From positions 812,081 through 876,080 of the forward strand of contig CM030932.1 in the NCBI GenBank assembly GCA_018136815.1: DNA of 64,000 nt, in the 5' to 3' direction. The position numbers and the translations under genes are program-made. Source of the DNA: Isochrysis galbana (lineage: Eukaryota; Haptophyta; Isochrysidales; Isochrysidaceae). A model generated the notes under the pieces. The model was not told the DNA's origin. It ran no database searches and was given only the letters and a program-made list of their open reading frames with translations. Shown in pieces: positions 23,082 to 34,072 of this stretch (the first letter of the stretch is position 1; the number at the start of each line of letters is the position of its first letter).

Positions 23082-23910
23082 TGTCGCATTCGCAAATCGA
23101 CACTCGTTAGGCTTCTCTCTTCTCTTTCGTCGTCCGGCAGTTATCGTTATAATTCTCTTTCTCTGCGTTCTCTTGTTGTCGCATTCGCGAATCGACACTC
23201 GTTAGTTAGGCTTCTCTCTTCTCTTCGTCGTTCGGCATTTATCGTTATAATTCTCTGCTTTCTCTCGTTCTCAGTCAAAAGCTTCGCTTGGATGCATGGG
23301 ATCGTGGGCAATCAGGTTTAATTTGCGGCCTCTTCGTATCTCCCCCTTAGGCACATCGCACTCCTTTCGCCTTATTCGGTAGCGTCTCTTGGAATCCTGC
23401 GTAGCAAGATTGCCTCTCGTTTCCGTTATGGTGCGATTCCCGTTCCAGACAAGATCGCCGACAGATCGCCCTTTGATCGTCGTCCGTCGTTGTCTGATCG
23501 GAGTGTTTGGGTTTGATTTCAGTCGAGTTATGTGAGAAAGTCGTGGGGCGAGAGTCGGGGTCTTTTCCTGGGTGTCTCTGTCCGTCGTCCTGTCGTCAGT
23601 CGTCATCCGTCGCTCTCGCTCTCGTCGCTCTCGCTCTCGTAAAACTCAGACCCTACAGCCTCGCCTCTCCTCGCCAGCCCCTGCCATCACAGCCCTCCTC
23701 TCACTCACCCTCGCCTCTCGCTGCTCGCTCGATATCGTTCTCGCCGCCTCGCCGCCGTCCTCGCCCTCGTCCAAGCCCGCCTGCCCGCCTTCCTCTGCTG
23801 ACGGGCTTCAGCCCGTCAGCACCTCTGAAGCCGTCTCCTCCGCCGCGCCTGCCGCCGGCATGCCTCCTTCCTCATTGCCCTCAGGCCCTATGGGCCATCC
23901 CAATTCGTCA
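23082..23910 (+). repeat. Solo gypsy LTR, rearranged (copy A)
   Basis: Matches the LTR of the retrotransposon at 55269 but with two changes. The first 95 bases are duplicated in tandem (starts at 23082 and 23177). About 115 internal bases are missing between GGGATCGTGGG and CAATCAGG. It ends CAATTCGTCA at 23910, exactly where the other copies end. No matching target-site duplication was found at the outer edges. Confidence 0.8.
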
Positions 23911-24332
23911 GGTTTGCGCGAAGGGGGAGATTTGAAGGGATGCATATGTGTGTGTCTGTGCCACCACTTCAAGGCGTGCGGGCAGGTGCGCTGAGGAGTG
24001 TCGTGATAGTACCGGGCTAGTGGGAGTAGTGGTACTAACGCTCAGTTGTTTTATTTATTATCGGATACCATATTTATGCAATTATAATTTGCTATTGATT
24101 GCAGCTTGAACCTAGGCAACAGAGACGGGGGCGTCGGGGGTACTCATAAAATCATTTCACCTCGACATAGCCGCTGGACTCATTTGTTATGCACCCTCGG
24201 ACCACATACTACGACCATGTTCGTGCGCACGTCACTCACGCTAGTAGCACCTGTGCGCCATGCCCATGTGCCCATGCCCATGTCCATGCACGCTGCCCCC
24301 TAACCTGCTACTAACCCCTGTGCGCGCGCCTC
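23911..24332. other. Gene-free stretch
   Basis: No gene or strong repeat seen. It is AT-richer at 24040-24100. CATGCCCATG-type short repeats occur near 24255-24290. Confidence 0.5.
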
Positions 24333-25676
24333 TCAGGTGCGCGCCGCGCGCGGACTTGCCATAGCATCCATCCGGCGCATGGCGGCCAGTAGGTTGGCCA
24401 CCTCATGGCGCCCGCGCTCGTCTAGTGCGCCCTCAGCCGCCTCGAGGCTCTCGCGCTGTTGCAACATCCGAGCGCTCAGGACTTCGCATTCGCTCGCAAC
24501 ACGCTCGCGCACGCGCGCGGCGTCCTGCACCCACGCGCAGCTCCGACGCGCCGATGCGCGCCGGATCTCGCGGTACGTGGGCGGTGCCCCGGGCGCGGCG
24601 CGGCGTGGCCCAATGCCGAGCTCGGCCTGCTCGCGCAGTCGCCGCTGCTCAGCACGCGGCGATGTGTCGGTATACCGAATAGTGTGCGTCGGGCGCGCGG
24701 CGCCACCAGCGCGCGCGCCGGGCGTAGCACGCATCCATTCAAGCAGCAGCGGTGACGCCGCGTTGATGTCGACGGGCTTGCGTGCAAGCTTGGGCCCGCG
24801 CTCAGAGGAGCACGAGCGGTGGCTAAGCGCTGCCTCGCCGATGCTCAGTTGCTCGCGTACCGCCTCCGCACGCGCCGCCTTGATATCCGGCATCCGCGCG
24901 CGGGGCGTGCCGCTGCCGTCGAGCAGCGCGCCCGGCTGCAGCTGCTCAGTCAGCCATCGCTGCGGCCGGGTTCTAGCCGAGGCGATGGCGCGCGCGCGCT
25001 CGCGCATCTGCTCCATCTGGCCTTCGTGCGTGGGCACGCCACACCTGCCCGCCGCAGCGAGGCCACGCATCGATGCTGAGCCGGGCACGCGGTCGTGCCC
25101 AAAGCCCGAAATGAGCCTCGCAAAGCTGAGGTAGAAGTGGCGCGGCAGCTCAGGGTCGCGCAGCGTAGCCGCCGACTGCGGGAAAGCCTCGCGCAACGCA
25201 CCGAGCGCGCCGAAGGCGAGCGCCTCCGGCAGGTAAAAGGCAAAGGTGTCCTTGACGTCAGCATGGATCCCAGGCTCAGTGAGCAGCTGCGCATAGCCTC
25301 TCCCGAGCGCTGGCCGGAGCTCCTTCTCGACCGCGTGCGCACGTCTGCGCGCCTCCTCGTCGTCGTTGGTGGGACGGAAGCGTTCGTCGCATGCCATCAG
25401 CCAGGTGAACGTGGTAAACAGCCGGCTCGAGCGCTCGAGCAGCCATAGCCGGCGGAAGCGCTCCGCTTCGCCACCCGATTGGAAGCGAATCTGCGAGAGA
25501 GCGCGCAGCATTATGCTTTCGCGCTCCACGCCAAGAGGCAGGGAATCAAAGCGCGCGGTGTCGAGGCCAGCGAGAGGGTGAGAGAGGTCTGAATCGGCGA
25601 GTGGCGCCGCGCTGACGCGAGAGCGAGAGGGCTCAGCAGCCACAGAGGTGAGGAAGGTGACGGAGGAAGGCGCCAT
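24333..25676 (-). CDS. FAM227-family-like protein, intronless
   Basis: 447-aa protein from an ATG at 25676 with TGA at 24333-24335. Residues about 45-215 resemble the FAM227 domain: a TFTWLMACDERF segment, then YAQLLTEPGIHADVKDTFAFYLPEALAFGALGALREAFPQS and a following aromatic/Gly segment. The family is of unknown biochemistry but is found in organisms with cilia and is associated with sperm/flagella in animals. The C-terminal half is basic, rich in Ala/Arg, and predicted helical (EVANLLAAMRRMDAM near the end). The frame stays open upstream to 25823, but that part is a Pro/Ser artefact of a GGA/GGAT-rich tract (25684-25775). It is intronless, unlike IFT140 and the nucleotidase. Confidence 0.65.
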   Translation of the reverse strand: MAPSSVTFLTSVAAEPSRSRVSAAPLADSDLSHPLAGLDTARFDSLPLGVERESIMLRALSQIRFQSGGEAERFRRLWLLERSSRLFTTFTWLMACDERFRPTNDDEEARRRAHAVEKELRPALGRGYAQLLTEPGIHADVKDTFAFYLPEALAFGALGALREAFPQSAATLRDPELPRHFYLSFARLISGFGHDRVPGSASMRGLAAAGRCGVPTHEGQMEQMRERARAIASARTRPQRWLTEQLQPGALLDGSGTPRARMPDIKAARAEAVREQLSIGEAALSHRSCSSERGPKLARKPVDINAASPLLLEWMRATPGARAGGAARPTHTIRYTDTSPRAEQRRLREQAELGIGPRRAAPGAPPTYREIRRASARRSCAWVQDAARVRERVASECEVLSARMLQQRESLEAAEGALDERGRHEVANLLAAMRRMDAMASPRAART

Positions 25677-26065
25677 CGGGAGGTGGGGAGGAGGGGGGGG
25701 GGGGAGGGGGAGGGAGGGAGGGGTGGATGGATGGATGGAGGGAGGGAGAGAGAGAAGGGAGGGAGGGAGGGAGAGTCCAATCGGCGATAGCGCCGTTTGA
25801 CCGTTTCGTCGCCACCGCCCCACCCAGCATGTACAGACGTACTAATACTACTTTAGACTTCAGAGTACGTAGGGGGCTCTAGGAGAAATAGGGGAGTAGA
25901 GCGTAGTAGCAGAGCATATATTTATGGCAAACCCACATTTTCAATTTCAGGTACAGATTTGTATACGTAGACACTTACACGGGCCCTACCCGCAACACAT
26001 GCCCTTTCCTCAGAATTGTGGTCGGCCCCATCCACACATCTCGTATCTGCCCATGGCCCACGGCC
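25677..26065. other. Purine-rich tract and short gene-free stretch
   Basis: 25684-25775 is G/GGA/GGAT repeat (pyrimidine on the sense strand of the FAM227-like gene), directly at its 5' end. The remainder up to the solo LTR at 26066 has no feature. Confidence 0.5.
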
Positions 26066-26470
26066 TGTCGCATTCGCGAATCGCGAATCGACACTCGTTA
26101 GAACTCTCTTTCGTCCGTGTCCGTCGTCCTGTCGTCTGTCGTCATCCGTCGTTCTCGATCTCCTCGTCTCGCTCTCGTCTATCCCTCATACCCTACAATC
26201 TCTCCTTCCTTGGCCAGCCCCTGCCATCCCAGCCCTCCCCTCGCTCTCGCCCTCTCCTCTTGCCGCTCGCTCGATGTCGTTCTCGCCGCGTCTTTGCCCT
26301 CGCCCAAGCCCGCCTGCCCGCCCTCCTCTGCGGACGGGCTTCGGCCCGTCAGCGGATCCGAAGCCGTTCCTACCGCCGCGCCTGCCGCCGGCTTTGCACT
26401 TTGCCCCCTCCTCATTCCTCATTGGCCCCTCAGACCCAGTGGGTCATCACAATCACAATTCGTCACGGCC
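26061..26470 (+). repeat. Solo gypsy LTR with 5-bp target duplication (copy B)
   Basis: LTR from 26066 (TGTCGCATTCGCGAATCG) to 26465 (CAATTCGTCA), about 400 bases. It matches both ends of the 55269 LTR but has a large internal deletion. It is flanked by a perfect direct repeat CGGCC (26061-26065 and 26466-26470), the signature of integrase-mediated insertion followed by LTR-LTR recombination. Confidence 0.85.
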
Positions 26471-26930
26471 CCAAAGGCCAAAGGCCAAAGGGCCAAGGGG
26501 CCATCTCCATGCCGCCGCGTCCCCGTCGCGCGCCACTCTCAACCCTCGCAAGGACAAGGAAAGACAAATACAAACTATGATTAAATAGAAGATATAATAT
26601 AAGGCTCACACGGCACACGGCATTCGGCCTCTTCTCACTGTCTGCCACTTCTCAGGTGCTCAGGCTCAGGTGCCCTTGTCCTTTGTCGCGCGTTTGGCCC
26701 GCCTCACTGCTCAGGATCCCAGATCTGGCGCTCTCGCTTCTTGCTCACGCTTACGCGGCAGCTACTTAAGACAATTGTCAACTGTTCGGCCATGGCCCAT
26801 GCTAGCCTACTCCTACTTGGCTTGAGGGCGCGCCATGGCGGAAATGGGCGTGGTTGTGGCCTGCTCGGGCCAAGATATAGTGCGCGGTGGCTCACATTTG
26901 GTGATTTAGTAGATTACCATGCCAATTATG
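26471..26930. other. Gene-free stretch
   Basis: Nothing recognised between the solo LTR and the 3' end of the small gene at 26931. The segment CCAAAGGCCAAAGGCCAAAG-like at 26470-26500 is a short tandem repeat. Confidence 0.45.
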
Positions 26931-27302
26931 TTAAAACGCGCGTTTGACGGTGAGAGTGTGAGTGAGTAGCCCGCCGCGTCGTGCTGAGTGGTGAGTCCGC
27001 CACGACCGCCACGACGCAAAATCAGAGGCTTGTGTGAAGCGACCGACACGACGCACAGTTGGTAGCAACGGATAAGGCGGTAGTCTTAGGTCCCAGAGGC
27101 AGTCGGAGGAGAAGCCCAGTCGCCTTGCGCGATGCACAACCTATGTGCAAGCAAGCAGTAGTTTGTTTATGGCCGAGAGGGCTCTTACTTTGTCGCGCGC
27201 GTAGGTCACTTGTCCTTGTAGAATGAAGCTGTTGGGAGGTGGCTTGTGGTTCAACACAAGCATCTCACCGTATCCGGAGTTGTAGATGAGCTGGAGCTTC
27301 AT
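26931..27302 (-). CDS. Small two-exon protein of unknown function
   Basis: Exon 1 (27302-27189, 38 codons) starts with ATG and encodes MKLQLIYNSGYGEMLVLNHK and more, ending at AAA before a canonical GTAAGAG donor. After a 48-base intron with an ACATAG acceptor, exon 2 (27140-26931) continues in phase for 69 residues to TAA. The product is 107 aa, basic in its second half. No family recognised. The splice signals and the non-repetitive composition argue for a real gene; the shortness and the very short intron argue for caution. It lies 303 bases downstream of the PCIF1-like gene on the same strand. Confidence 0.4.
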
Positions 27303-27605
27303 CAAAACAAGTCCAGCGTTGGGATCACAAGGATAGCTTCACGACATGTGCCGGTCGACCGCCAAATGCGCCGATGCCAAAGCCGACAGCGGTGGAGACG
27401 TGATGACCATGCCAACTTGCGTGCCGCGTGGCGACTGGATCCTAGATGGACGCGCCGAGCTCCCGGCGTCATTGGCCGCACCTCTTCGGTTGGGTGCCTT
27501 CCACCCTCTGATTCCTAGCCTCTAGATGCGCTCACGCGCTCAGGTCCACGGCCTTCGCTCGCCCGACTCTACCCTGCATAGCGTTGCCTTGGTCGCGCCC
27601 CGTCG

Positions 27606-29759
27606 TCACGCCTTGGGCTTGCCGGCGCTTCCTCGTCTCCACCGCTTCCTCTTGCCCACGCGGCCATGGCCAGAGCCCCGCGGCCTCTCACTAGGCGGCA
27701 GCGCAGCGATGGCCTCGCGCGTGGGCGTGCACCTCGCGAGAGCGCGCTCAATCTCCTCGACGACGACTTCCGTCACTGGCGCGGCGGCCACAGCTGCATC
27801 ATTCTGGCAGATGAACACGCACGTGTCGAACGGCGACTGGCGATAGCTCGACACCCGCGTGTGCTGCGCACCGTCGACAAAGCCGTGGTCCACAGCTGCC
27901 ACCAGCACGGCGCGACGCGTGTAGGGCGAGCCCGCGAGCGCGCAGTAGCCAAGCGAGTCGAGCCAGCCGGGCAAGACGATAGCGAAGGTGAGCGGTTCAG
28001 TCGATGCGGCGGCAGCGCCGAGCAGCACGAGGGCGTGCTCGGTGACGGCGTCGATGAAGCCGGGAATGAAGGGTGGGTTGAGCTCGAAGGCACCGCACCT
28101 CGGCGTGAAAGCGGCAAAGCTACCGTAGGAGCCGAAGGCGCCGTCGGTGTCGGCAAAGGCAGAGCAGTACGCGCCTACTCCGTGGAAGGCATTGAGCGGC
28201 GAGGCACAGCACTCAAAGCGGACGCCCAGCCGCGTTCGGAGAACTTCATGCACGCCCCCCCCGATGGCGGCGTGCATGCCGGCGCAGCCCAGGCTGTCGT
28301 AGCGCAGCAGAAGCCGCATGGCCGATAGCAAGAAGGCGCGCTCGCGGTGCGGCGCGTCGGCCTCCGTCGCCTGCCTGGCGTGGGCGCGCGCTTCGGGCGC
28401 CATCGCATCGTGCTCGCGAGCGCGCGTCGAGGCGGCGCGGTCGACAGCCGCGTGCCTTCCATCAAAGAGGCAGCGCAGCTTCTGCAGCATGGCACGTGTC
28501 ACGCGCACACTGTGCCCCCGCCAAACCAGCCGCACGGCCTCGGCGTCTAGCTCCTCCACATCGACCTGCGCAGGCACGAGCGGCCCGTCCAACGTGGTCG
28601 AGGCTGCCCCGTCGGGAAAGGTCGCGCCGCCCACCGCTCGGTCCTCCGGAGAGGGAGGCGCTCGCCGCTCGTTGCGCTTGCGCTTGGCGCTTCTTTGCCC
28701 GCCGCGGCTCGCAACGTGCACTTCCGGTGGCTCGGAAGCGCGATCAGTGTGCTCGGAAGGCTGCATGCTAGCAGCGGCCAGACGCGTGCGAAGGGCGGCG
28801 ACAGCGTGCGCTGCGGTGGCCGCACGCCGCGCCATCACCTCGGCGATCCGCGCAGCGGCGGAGCGAGTGATCCCAGCGCGGCACAGGTCGTCCTCTAGCC
28901 ACGTGTTGGGGGGGCGCAAGCCAACGCACGGCGGAGTGCCACCGAGCCCTAGGGAGCCGCTAGTAGAGGCGCGGTACGAGGGGAGCACCGGGTCGATCTG
29001 CGTGCACTCGCCTACTGAGGAGGACTGAGGAGGGCCGCCGGAGCCGCCTGAAGAGGACCCGGTGGCCGCCGGTTCTGGCGCCCCGTCGTGCCACGCGCCC
29101 AGCATCCGCCAGCGTTCGAGTGCATTGAGCGGCACTTTCTCTAGGCCTTCCTCACGGCACAGCTCCGCAAAGCGCTCATGCAGCTCTGCTAGATAACGGC
29201 GGCGCTCAACCTCCACATGCAGCTCGAGTTCAAGCGACAGCGCATCGAGCGTCACCGCGATTCGCCCAAGCGACGCGGCCGTGACGTCAAGTACCGCGCT
29301 GTCCGAGGCGTCTGGCGCGAGCAATGGCGGCGAGCTCTCCGTGCCCGCCAACTGACGTCCTAGGCCCGACGGCGCCGCGTTGGTCAGCCGATGTGCCGAG
29401 TAGAGCGTGCTCCTACGCGCTGGCCGCCCGGCCGTCCCATCCGCCAGCGCCACGTTGAGCTCGTCCGTGGGTGGTGCCCTCGAGCCGGATCTGCTCGTCG
29501 CACCCAGCGCGGGGGCCACCGGCTCCCCACCCTCTTCTTCTCCTCCTTCTCTCTCATACGACAGAGGCAGTAGGTGAAGCGGCTCCTTAGAGGGCACGCG
29601 CCTGGCACCACGCTCTCTAGGCCCGAGAGAACCGTGCTGCTGCCTGGTCCGCGTTTCCCTCGCTCTACGCGGCGTGTGATGGCCGCCCATTGGACTGCTG
29701 GGGCTGCCTTCAGCCCCTTCCCGCCTCTCACTCTGCCCCGCCCCTCCCTCCACCTTCAC
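27606..29759 (-). CDS. PCIF1/CAPAM-type mRNA cap m6Am methyltransferase, intronless
   Basis: 717-aa protein. PCIF1 (CAPAM) N6-methylates adenosine next to the mRNA cap, using SAM. The catalytic half is recognisable by FECCASPLNAF, YCSAFADTDGAFGSYGSF and the active-site NPPF at about residues 561-564, followed by LTFAIVLPGW. This is the same order and spacing as animal PCIF1. The extreme C-terminus is strongly basic (GKRKRWRRG), a likely nuclear localisation signal. The N-terminal 400 residues are low complexity; no WW domain, which tethers animal PCIF1 to the RNA polymerase II tail, is visible. The first Met (29759) lies in a low-complexity region; Met at residue 24 (MGGHHTPRR) is an alternative start. 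Confidence 0.85.
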   Translation of the reverse strand: MKVEGGAGQSERREGAEGSPSSPMGGHHTPRRARETRTRQQHGSLGPRERGARRVPSKEPLHLLPLSYEREGGEEEGGEPVAPALGATSRSGSRAPPTDELNVALADGTAGRPARRSTLYSAHRLTNAAPSGLGRQLAGTESSPPLLAPDASDSAVLDVTAASLGRIAVTLDALSLELELHVEVERRRYLAELHERFAELCREEGLEKVPLNALERWRMLGAWHDGAPEPAATGSSSGGSGGPPQSSSVGECTQIDPVLPSYRASTSGSLGLGGTPPCVGLRPPNTWLEDDLCRAGITRSAAARIAEVMARRAATAAHAVAALRTRLAAASMQPSEHTDRASEPPEVHVASRGGQRSAKRKRNERRAPPSPEDRAVGGATFPDGAASTTLDGPLVPAQVDVEELDAEAVRLVWRGHSVRVTRAMLQKLRCLFDGRHAAVDRAASTRAREHDAMAPEARAHARQATEADAPHRERAFLLSAMRLLLRYDSLGCAGMHAAIGGGVHEVLRTRLGVRFECCASPLNAFHGVGAYCSAFADTDGAFGSYGSFAAFTPRCGAFELNPPFIPGFIDAVTEHALVLLGAAAASTEPLTFAIVLPGWLDSLGYCALAGSPYTRRAVLVAAVDHGFVDGAQHTRVSSYRQSPFDTCVFICQNDAAVAAAPVTEVVVEEIERALARCTPTREAIAALPPSERPRGSGHGRVGKRKRWRRGSAGKPKA

Positions 29760-31651
29760 ACTCGCGGAGGAGGGTGGCCAGGAAACGAGATCAACCCTCC
29801 CACACTCTTCCCTCCTCGATCCCGCCCCCCCTCTCCCTCTCCCTCTCCCTCTCTCTCTCTCTCTCCCCGACGCGAGACGGCGCCGTCCCCTTTTTCACCT
29901 TCACACAGGGCGTCAGCTGTGAATGGATCGCCAGTCCTAATCTTATCCCTTACGCTCGTGCCGTGTGCTGCTGCAAGCCATTATTAGTTATTAGGGGAGG
30001 TGCACCCCACACCTTGGCTCCGGCCAGAGTTTCGAGAATTTTTTTTCGAAATAAGGGGGGCCAATCGCAATCAAAACTTTTTACCGAAATAAAGGTCGAT
30101 ATGGCGCTGACGTAGCGAAATAAGCCCCCCCCCCCCCAGCCCGCTCCCCGCTCCCCCCCCCCCCCCGCCCGGGGCCGCGCGCCGCGCCTTGGCGCGCTTC
30201 CGGGCATCCAAGCGCAAGCGCAAAACCGACAACGACGAGGATGAGGATGATGATGATGACGCCCTTGAGGGCTCAGGGCATCCCTCCGACCCCCCCAAGC
30301 TCGTCGCAGGAGGTTGGTCTCCACTCAGCATCCGAGACCGGGGATGTGGGATGTGGCCGCGCGGCAACGCATCAGGCCCCGCCGCGGCGACGCTTAAGCA
30401 AAAATTCCGATTCGAAATTAGGCCGAAATTTGACCCCTCGAAGCTCGAAATTTGCTCCAACCTCATCGAAATTTCGAATCGAAATAAGGGTGGTTTTGGA
30501 TCGAAACTCTGGCCGGAGCCAACCCACACCCCACCCACCCACCATATTCAAGCCTGCACCTTCTGCCTTTTGGGTCCCCCCTATGTAGTGCACAAGGTGA
30601 GGCTGCCGTGCCGCAAGGCATGGTGATGGGGAGTAAAATGTGGAGCAGTAACAAGTAACAAGTAACAAGTAACAATAACAAGGAAAAGTTTCAAGTTTCA
30701 AGTTTCAAAAGTTTTTCCCATCCGAAATGCTGCCAGGGCTGGGTGCGGTATTGCGTGCTGCAATGGTTTGATGTGAATATTGTTTCTGAACATGTGCTGA
30801 GTGCTGAACCTATTTTTACCGGCTCATCCTCGTCCTAACTAAGACCAGCTCTCACCGCGCAGCGCTAGCGCTAGCGCTAGCATCTATAGCATCTAGCATG
30901 CACCGATGCATGATGCATGTCGCAGCTGGTTGCAACGACATACTCTCATACACTTGTATGAACTGTATACTAATACCATTATAAGTGTAAGTCATGTAGA
31001 TGTACATGTGGTGGTAATGTGGTAATCATGAATGTAATTATCATCATAATTACATGCTCATGCTAGGATGCTAGTAGCACTAATTATTGGCAAGATATTA
31101 CTATCGCTATCAATATCAATATGAGAATAAATGAAAATTACGAGAATAGCGATAGATTGTTGCGCCCGTCGGCTGCGCTTAGTGTAGTTTTGACCCAGGC
31201 ACGAAAAACGAAGATAAGCGGTTCCATCCACTGCTAGCGGGGAACGTGTGCGTCGAAGCTGACGAGTAGCCTAAGGTGAATGTGAGTGGTGCCGTGCTCA
31301 GACTGCAACGCAACACATAGTAATCGATTGCAAGGCTTAGCAACCGGTGCTGCCCCAGAGACGGCTGGCACCCGTGCTGACTCGCCGCTTCGCCCTGTAA
31401 CCTCTCAGCCCAGCTTTCTTCGGAGGAGAGCCAAGCCGCTTGAGAGCCAAGCCGCTCCTTGCACGGCAAATCACTGTGGGCGCTGCATAGAGGGCCGATC
31501 CGCCCGGAGCGACGGTGCAAGCGCACGGGCCTGACTGCCACGGCGAGTCGCGCCGCGTCGCCTCGTCCAGGAGTAGCGGCACATCGAGCCTATGCCCATG
31601 CTGCTCGCTCCGACTGCAAGGGCAACCGGCCTAGTTGGCCACATGGGTCAC
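29760..31651. other. Gene-free stretch with CT tract, poly-C and AT-rich block
   Basis: 29821-29867 is a CCCTCT/CT tract just upstream of the PCIF1-like start. 30010-30110 and 30395-30490 contain TTTCGAAAT/GAAATTTCGA words in inverted arrangement. 30125-30175 has poly-C runs. About 30640-31150 is markedly AT-richer than its surroundings, with ACAAGTA and TTTCAAG tandem units (30645-30710), a (GCTAGC)n run at 30866-30882 and GCATGCACCGATGCATGATGCATG at 30896-30919. No gene is supported. Confidence 0.5.
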
Positions 31652-31948
31652 TCACCGGCTCGCGTCGGCAATAGCGGGCCGCTTCCCTTTGTAGGTTCCG
31701 GTGCGGTGGTCCCAGTCGGGGTCGGCGCCCACGTCCCTCGAACCCGTGTTCAGGTACGGGCCTCGCCTCACCTGCGCATCCGTGAGTGGCTTTTCGCTCG
31801 CGACCATCGGCACTCCCTGCGAGAGCCGCATGTGCCGCCTCTGGAGGAAGAGTGGCGTGAGTGCCATGATTCCGGTGAAGGCAATGAGGCCGAGCACCAC
31901 AGGCACGTTGGAGACGGGCCGCGCCGGCCCCGCTTTCGGCCGAGCCAT
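31652..31948 (-). CDS. Small single-pass membrane protein
   Basis: 98-aa ORF, ATG at 31948. A basic/proline N-terminus precedes a hydrophobic helix of about 20 residues (SNVPVVLGLIAFTGIMALTP), then FLQRRHMRLSQG and a conserved-looking tail (RRGPYLNTGSRDVGADPDW). The architecture resembles short mitochondrial or plastid inner-membrane proteins known from algae; function unknown. Near the end a good splice donor (CCG followed by GTGAGT) overlaps the stop codon. The last residues could therefore be replaced by a downstream exon entered after TTGCAG at about 31620, but that continuation is not clearly protein-like. Confidence 0.55.
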   Translation of the reverse strand: MARPKAGPARPVSNVPVVLGLIAFTGIMALTPLFLQRRHMRLSQGVPMVASEKPLTDAQVRRGPYLNTGSRDVGADPDWDHRTGTYKGKRPAIADASR

Positions 31949-33578
31949 CGTGAGGGAGGGAAAGACTCAGGGAGGTGAGACAGGGAGGGTGCGGAGGTTT
32001 CGCTCGGCCCCGCCGGCGCACCGCGTCGAAGCTTCACGAGAGGATGGGGGCTTATTTTGTTTTCCCCCCTATGGTTTCCCCCCCATGGATGGAGAGGGCC
32101 TCATGCTCATGCCTCATGTCTTCATTCCTTCGTAGCCAACCTTGTTGTACACGGCAGAAGCAGAAGATGATTTCTGCTTTGGGTGGTGGGTTCCCGCCAG
32201 ATGCGCTGTGAGGCGCTCTGGCAAGATCTTGGGCTTTTTTTGCTCGCGGCGGCGTAGAGAGCTACGACGTGGCCCGTCCTGAGGCCACCCACGTGTCTTG
32301 CCTCATCGATCAGCGCCGAATCTGGCACTGTCAGGGAGAGGAGGGCCGCGAGGGCAGCCTCAACGCGGAGGCTCGTCAGCCACGCGCCACGCGTGGACGG
32401 CCGCGTCGGTGAGCTGGTCCTCTGGTTCTCGATGCCGAGTTCGAGTGAGGGCAAAAATCCTGCGAGGGGCGGGTCGGGATGGTCAGGGCGGGGTCTGCGC
32501 CTGCCAGGGTAGCCGCGTGCGCGCGCTGTGAGGAGCTGGGTGGGCTGCGCGGGCAATGATGGCAGAGGGTCAGTGGGTGGTCGGACTGTCGGCAGCCCGA
32601 CACCCGACACGGCGCTGCCGCGCTGCCGCGCTGCATCGGGCGGGAATCAAATGCCGAATGTAAATGTAGCTTAGATATAAAGGAACCGATCCCCCCGCGC
32701 CCGCGGGCGCGACCGCCAATTCCTTACGGGTAGAGCGTGAGAGCGTGAGCGCGCGTGACGGAAGGGGGGAGAGGGGGGGAGAATAATCGCAACATTTCCT
32801 GGCGAAGATTTTCGTGGCGGCAGGTGGCAGGTGGCCCCCCCTGAAGGTTTTTATTGGGTATTGGGCCTCGCGCCACGGTCAAAAAATGCAGCCCAACCCT
32901 TACTAATAGTTAAAAAGCCCCTGTTTGACCGCCCTACTAGGGTCCGCGGGCAGGGGGCAGGGCCTCGTCCGCCATCGCTGGTCGCTGGCGGGTAGCCAAA
33001 AGTTCAATAGCGAGGCGGCCCGAAAACCAACAGCGCGATTTCCGCCGTGCCGGGAGATTTCAACTAAAAACTGGCGCCGCGAGCTTCTTTTAACTAAAAA
33101 ATCTGGTCTTGCAAATGGCAAATGGGGTTAGCAACAAGCAGCCAACCCTGGGCCGGGGTCCCTCTGAACGTAGATGTTAAACACCGTGCGGTCGGCGGTC
33201 GGCGCGTGGGCGGCGCCCCTCTCTTTAAGTTCTAACGCCTTCCACCCCCCCAGCCCTTCCCCCTCCCCCCCTCATTTTGTTTTTGAAGCGGGGCAGGTGG
33301 GTGGCGGGTGGAGGAGGGGTGACGCTCCGGTGCCCCCTCCTTGCGGAGACTCTAACTTGGATCGGTGTGGTTTCTAACGTATCCAAGGGGGCGTGGCCCT
33401 TGTTGTACCTGACCCCCGGCTCGCTTCAAACGACTCTCTCTCTTCTCTCTCTCTTCCGAACCCCCCCCCCCCCCCCTCTCTTTTCTCTCCACTCTCTACT
33501 CTCCACTCTCTGCTCTCTACTCTCTCCCTCTGTACTCTCTCCCTCTCTCTCTCCCTCTCTCTCCTCCTCCTCCTTGTT

Positions 33579-33624
<46 letters not shown>

Positions 33625-34072
33625 AGTACTCTCCCAGAGATTCCCACGATTTTCTCCTTTGATTCCACGCGAGAACCTTTGAAAGAACGCCCCACAAGGA
33701 GAGGCCACCACGCAGCGGCGGGTCGGCGATCTCTCCCTTTTTCTCTTCTCTCTCCCTCTCTCCCCCCGCCCCTCACTTCCCTCTTTCTCTCACCTCTCTC
33801 CTCCTCCTTTCTCCCTCCCTCTCTCCTCCTCTCCTCCTCTCCTCCTCTCCTCCTCTCCTCCTCTCCTTCTCTCCTTTTTCTCTCCTTTTTCTCTCCTTAT
33901 TCTCTCCTTCTCACCTTATTCTCTCCTTCTCTCCTTCCCCTCCGCCCCCCCTCTCTCTCTCCCGCGTCGTATTCGGGAAGAAGCAGAAGAGAGGAAACCT
34001 CCTCTCTCCCCTCCTCTCCCGGCCCCCCCCTCCTCTTCCCCCCCTTCTCCCCCCCCTCCCCCCCTCTCACAA
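31949..34072. other. Gene-free stretch upstream of the desaturase
   Basis: An ORF at 32610-32122 (-) contains an ordinary-looking stretch (SLRVEAALAALLSLTVP) but no recognisable family and is not called. 33440-34070 is almost entirely CT/CTC/TCC polypyrimidine with a GA block at 33583-33618, ending 2-3 bases before the desaturase ATG. Confidence 0.5.

Noticed and set aside
24337-25134. 265-aa plus-strand ORF
   Set aside because: Antisense of the FAM227-like gene, Ala/Arg/Ser-rich with no domain.
32122-32610. 162-aa minus-strand ORF
   Set aside because: One short ordinary-looking stretch but no family, splice context or conservation; left as unproven.
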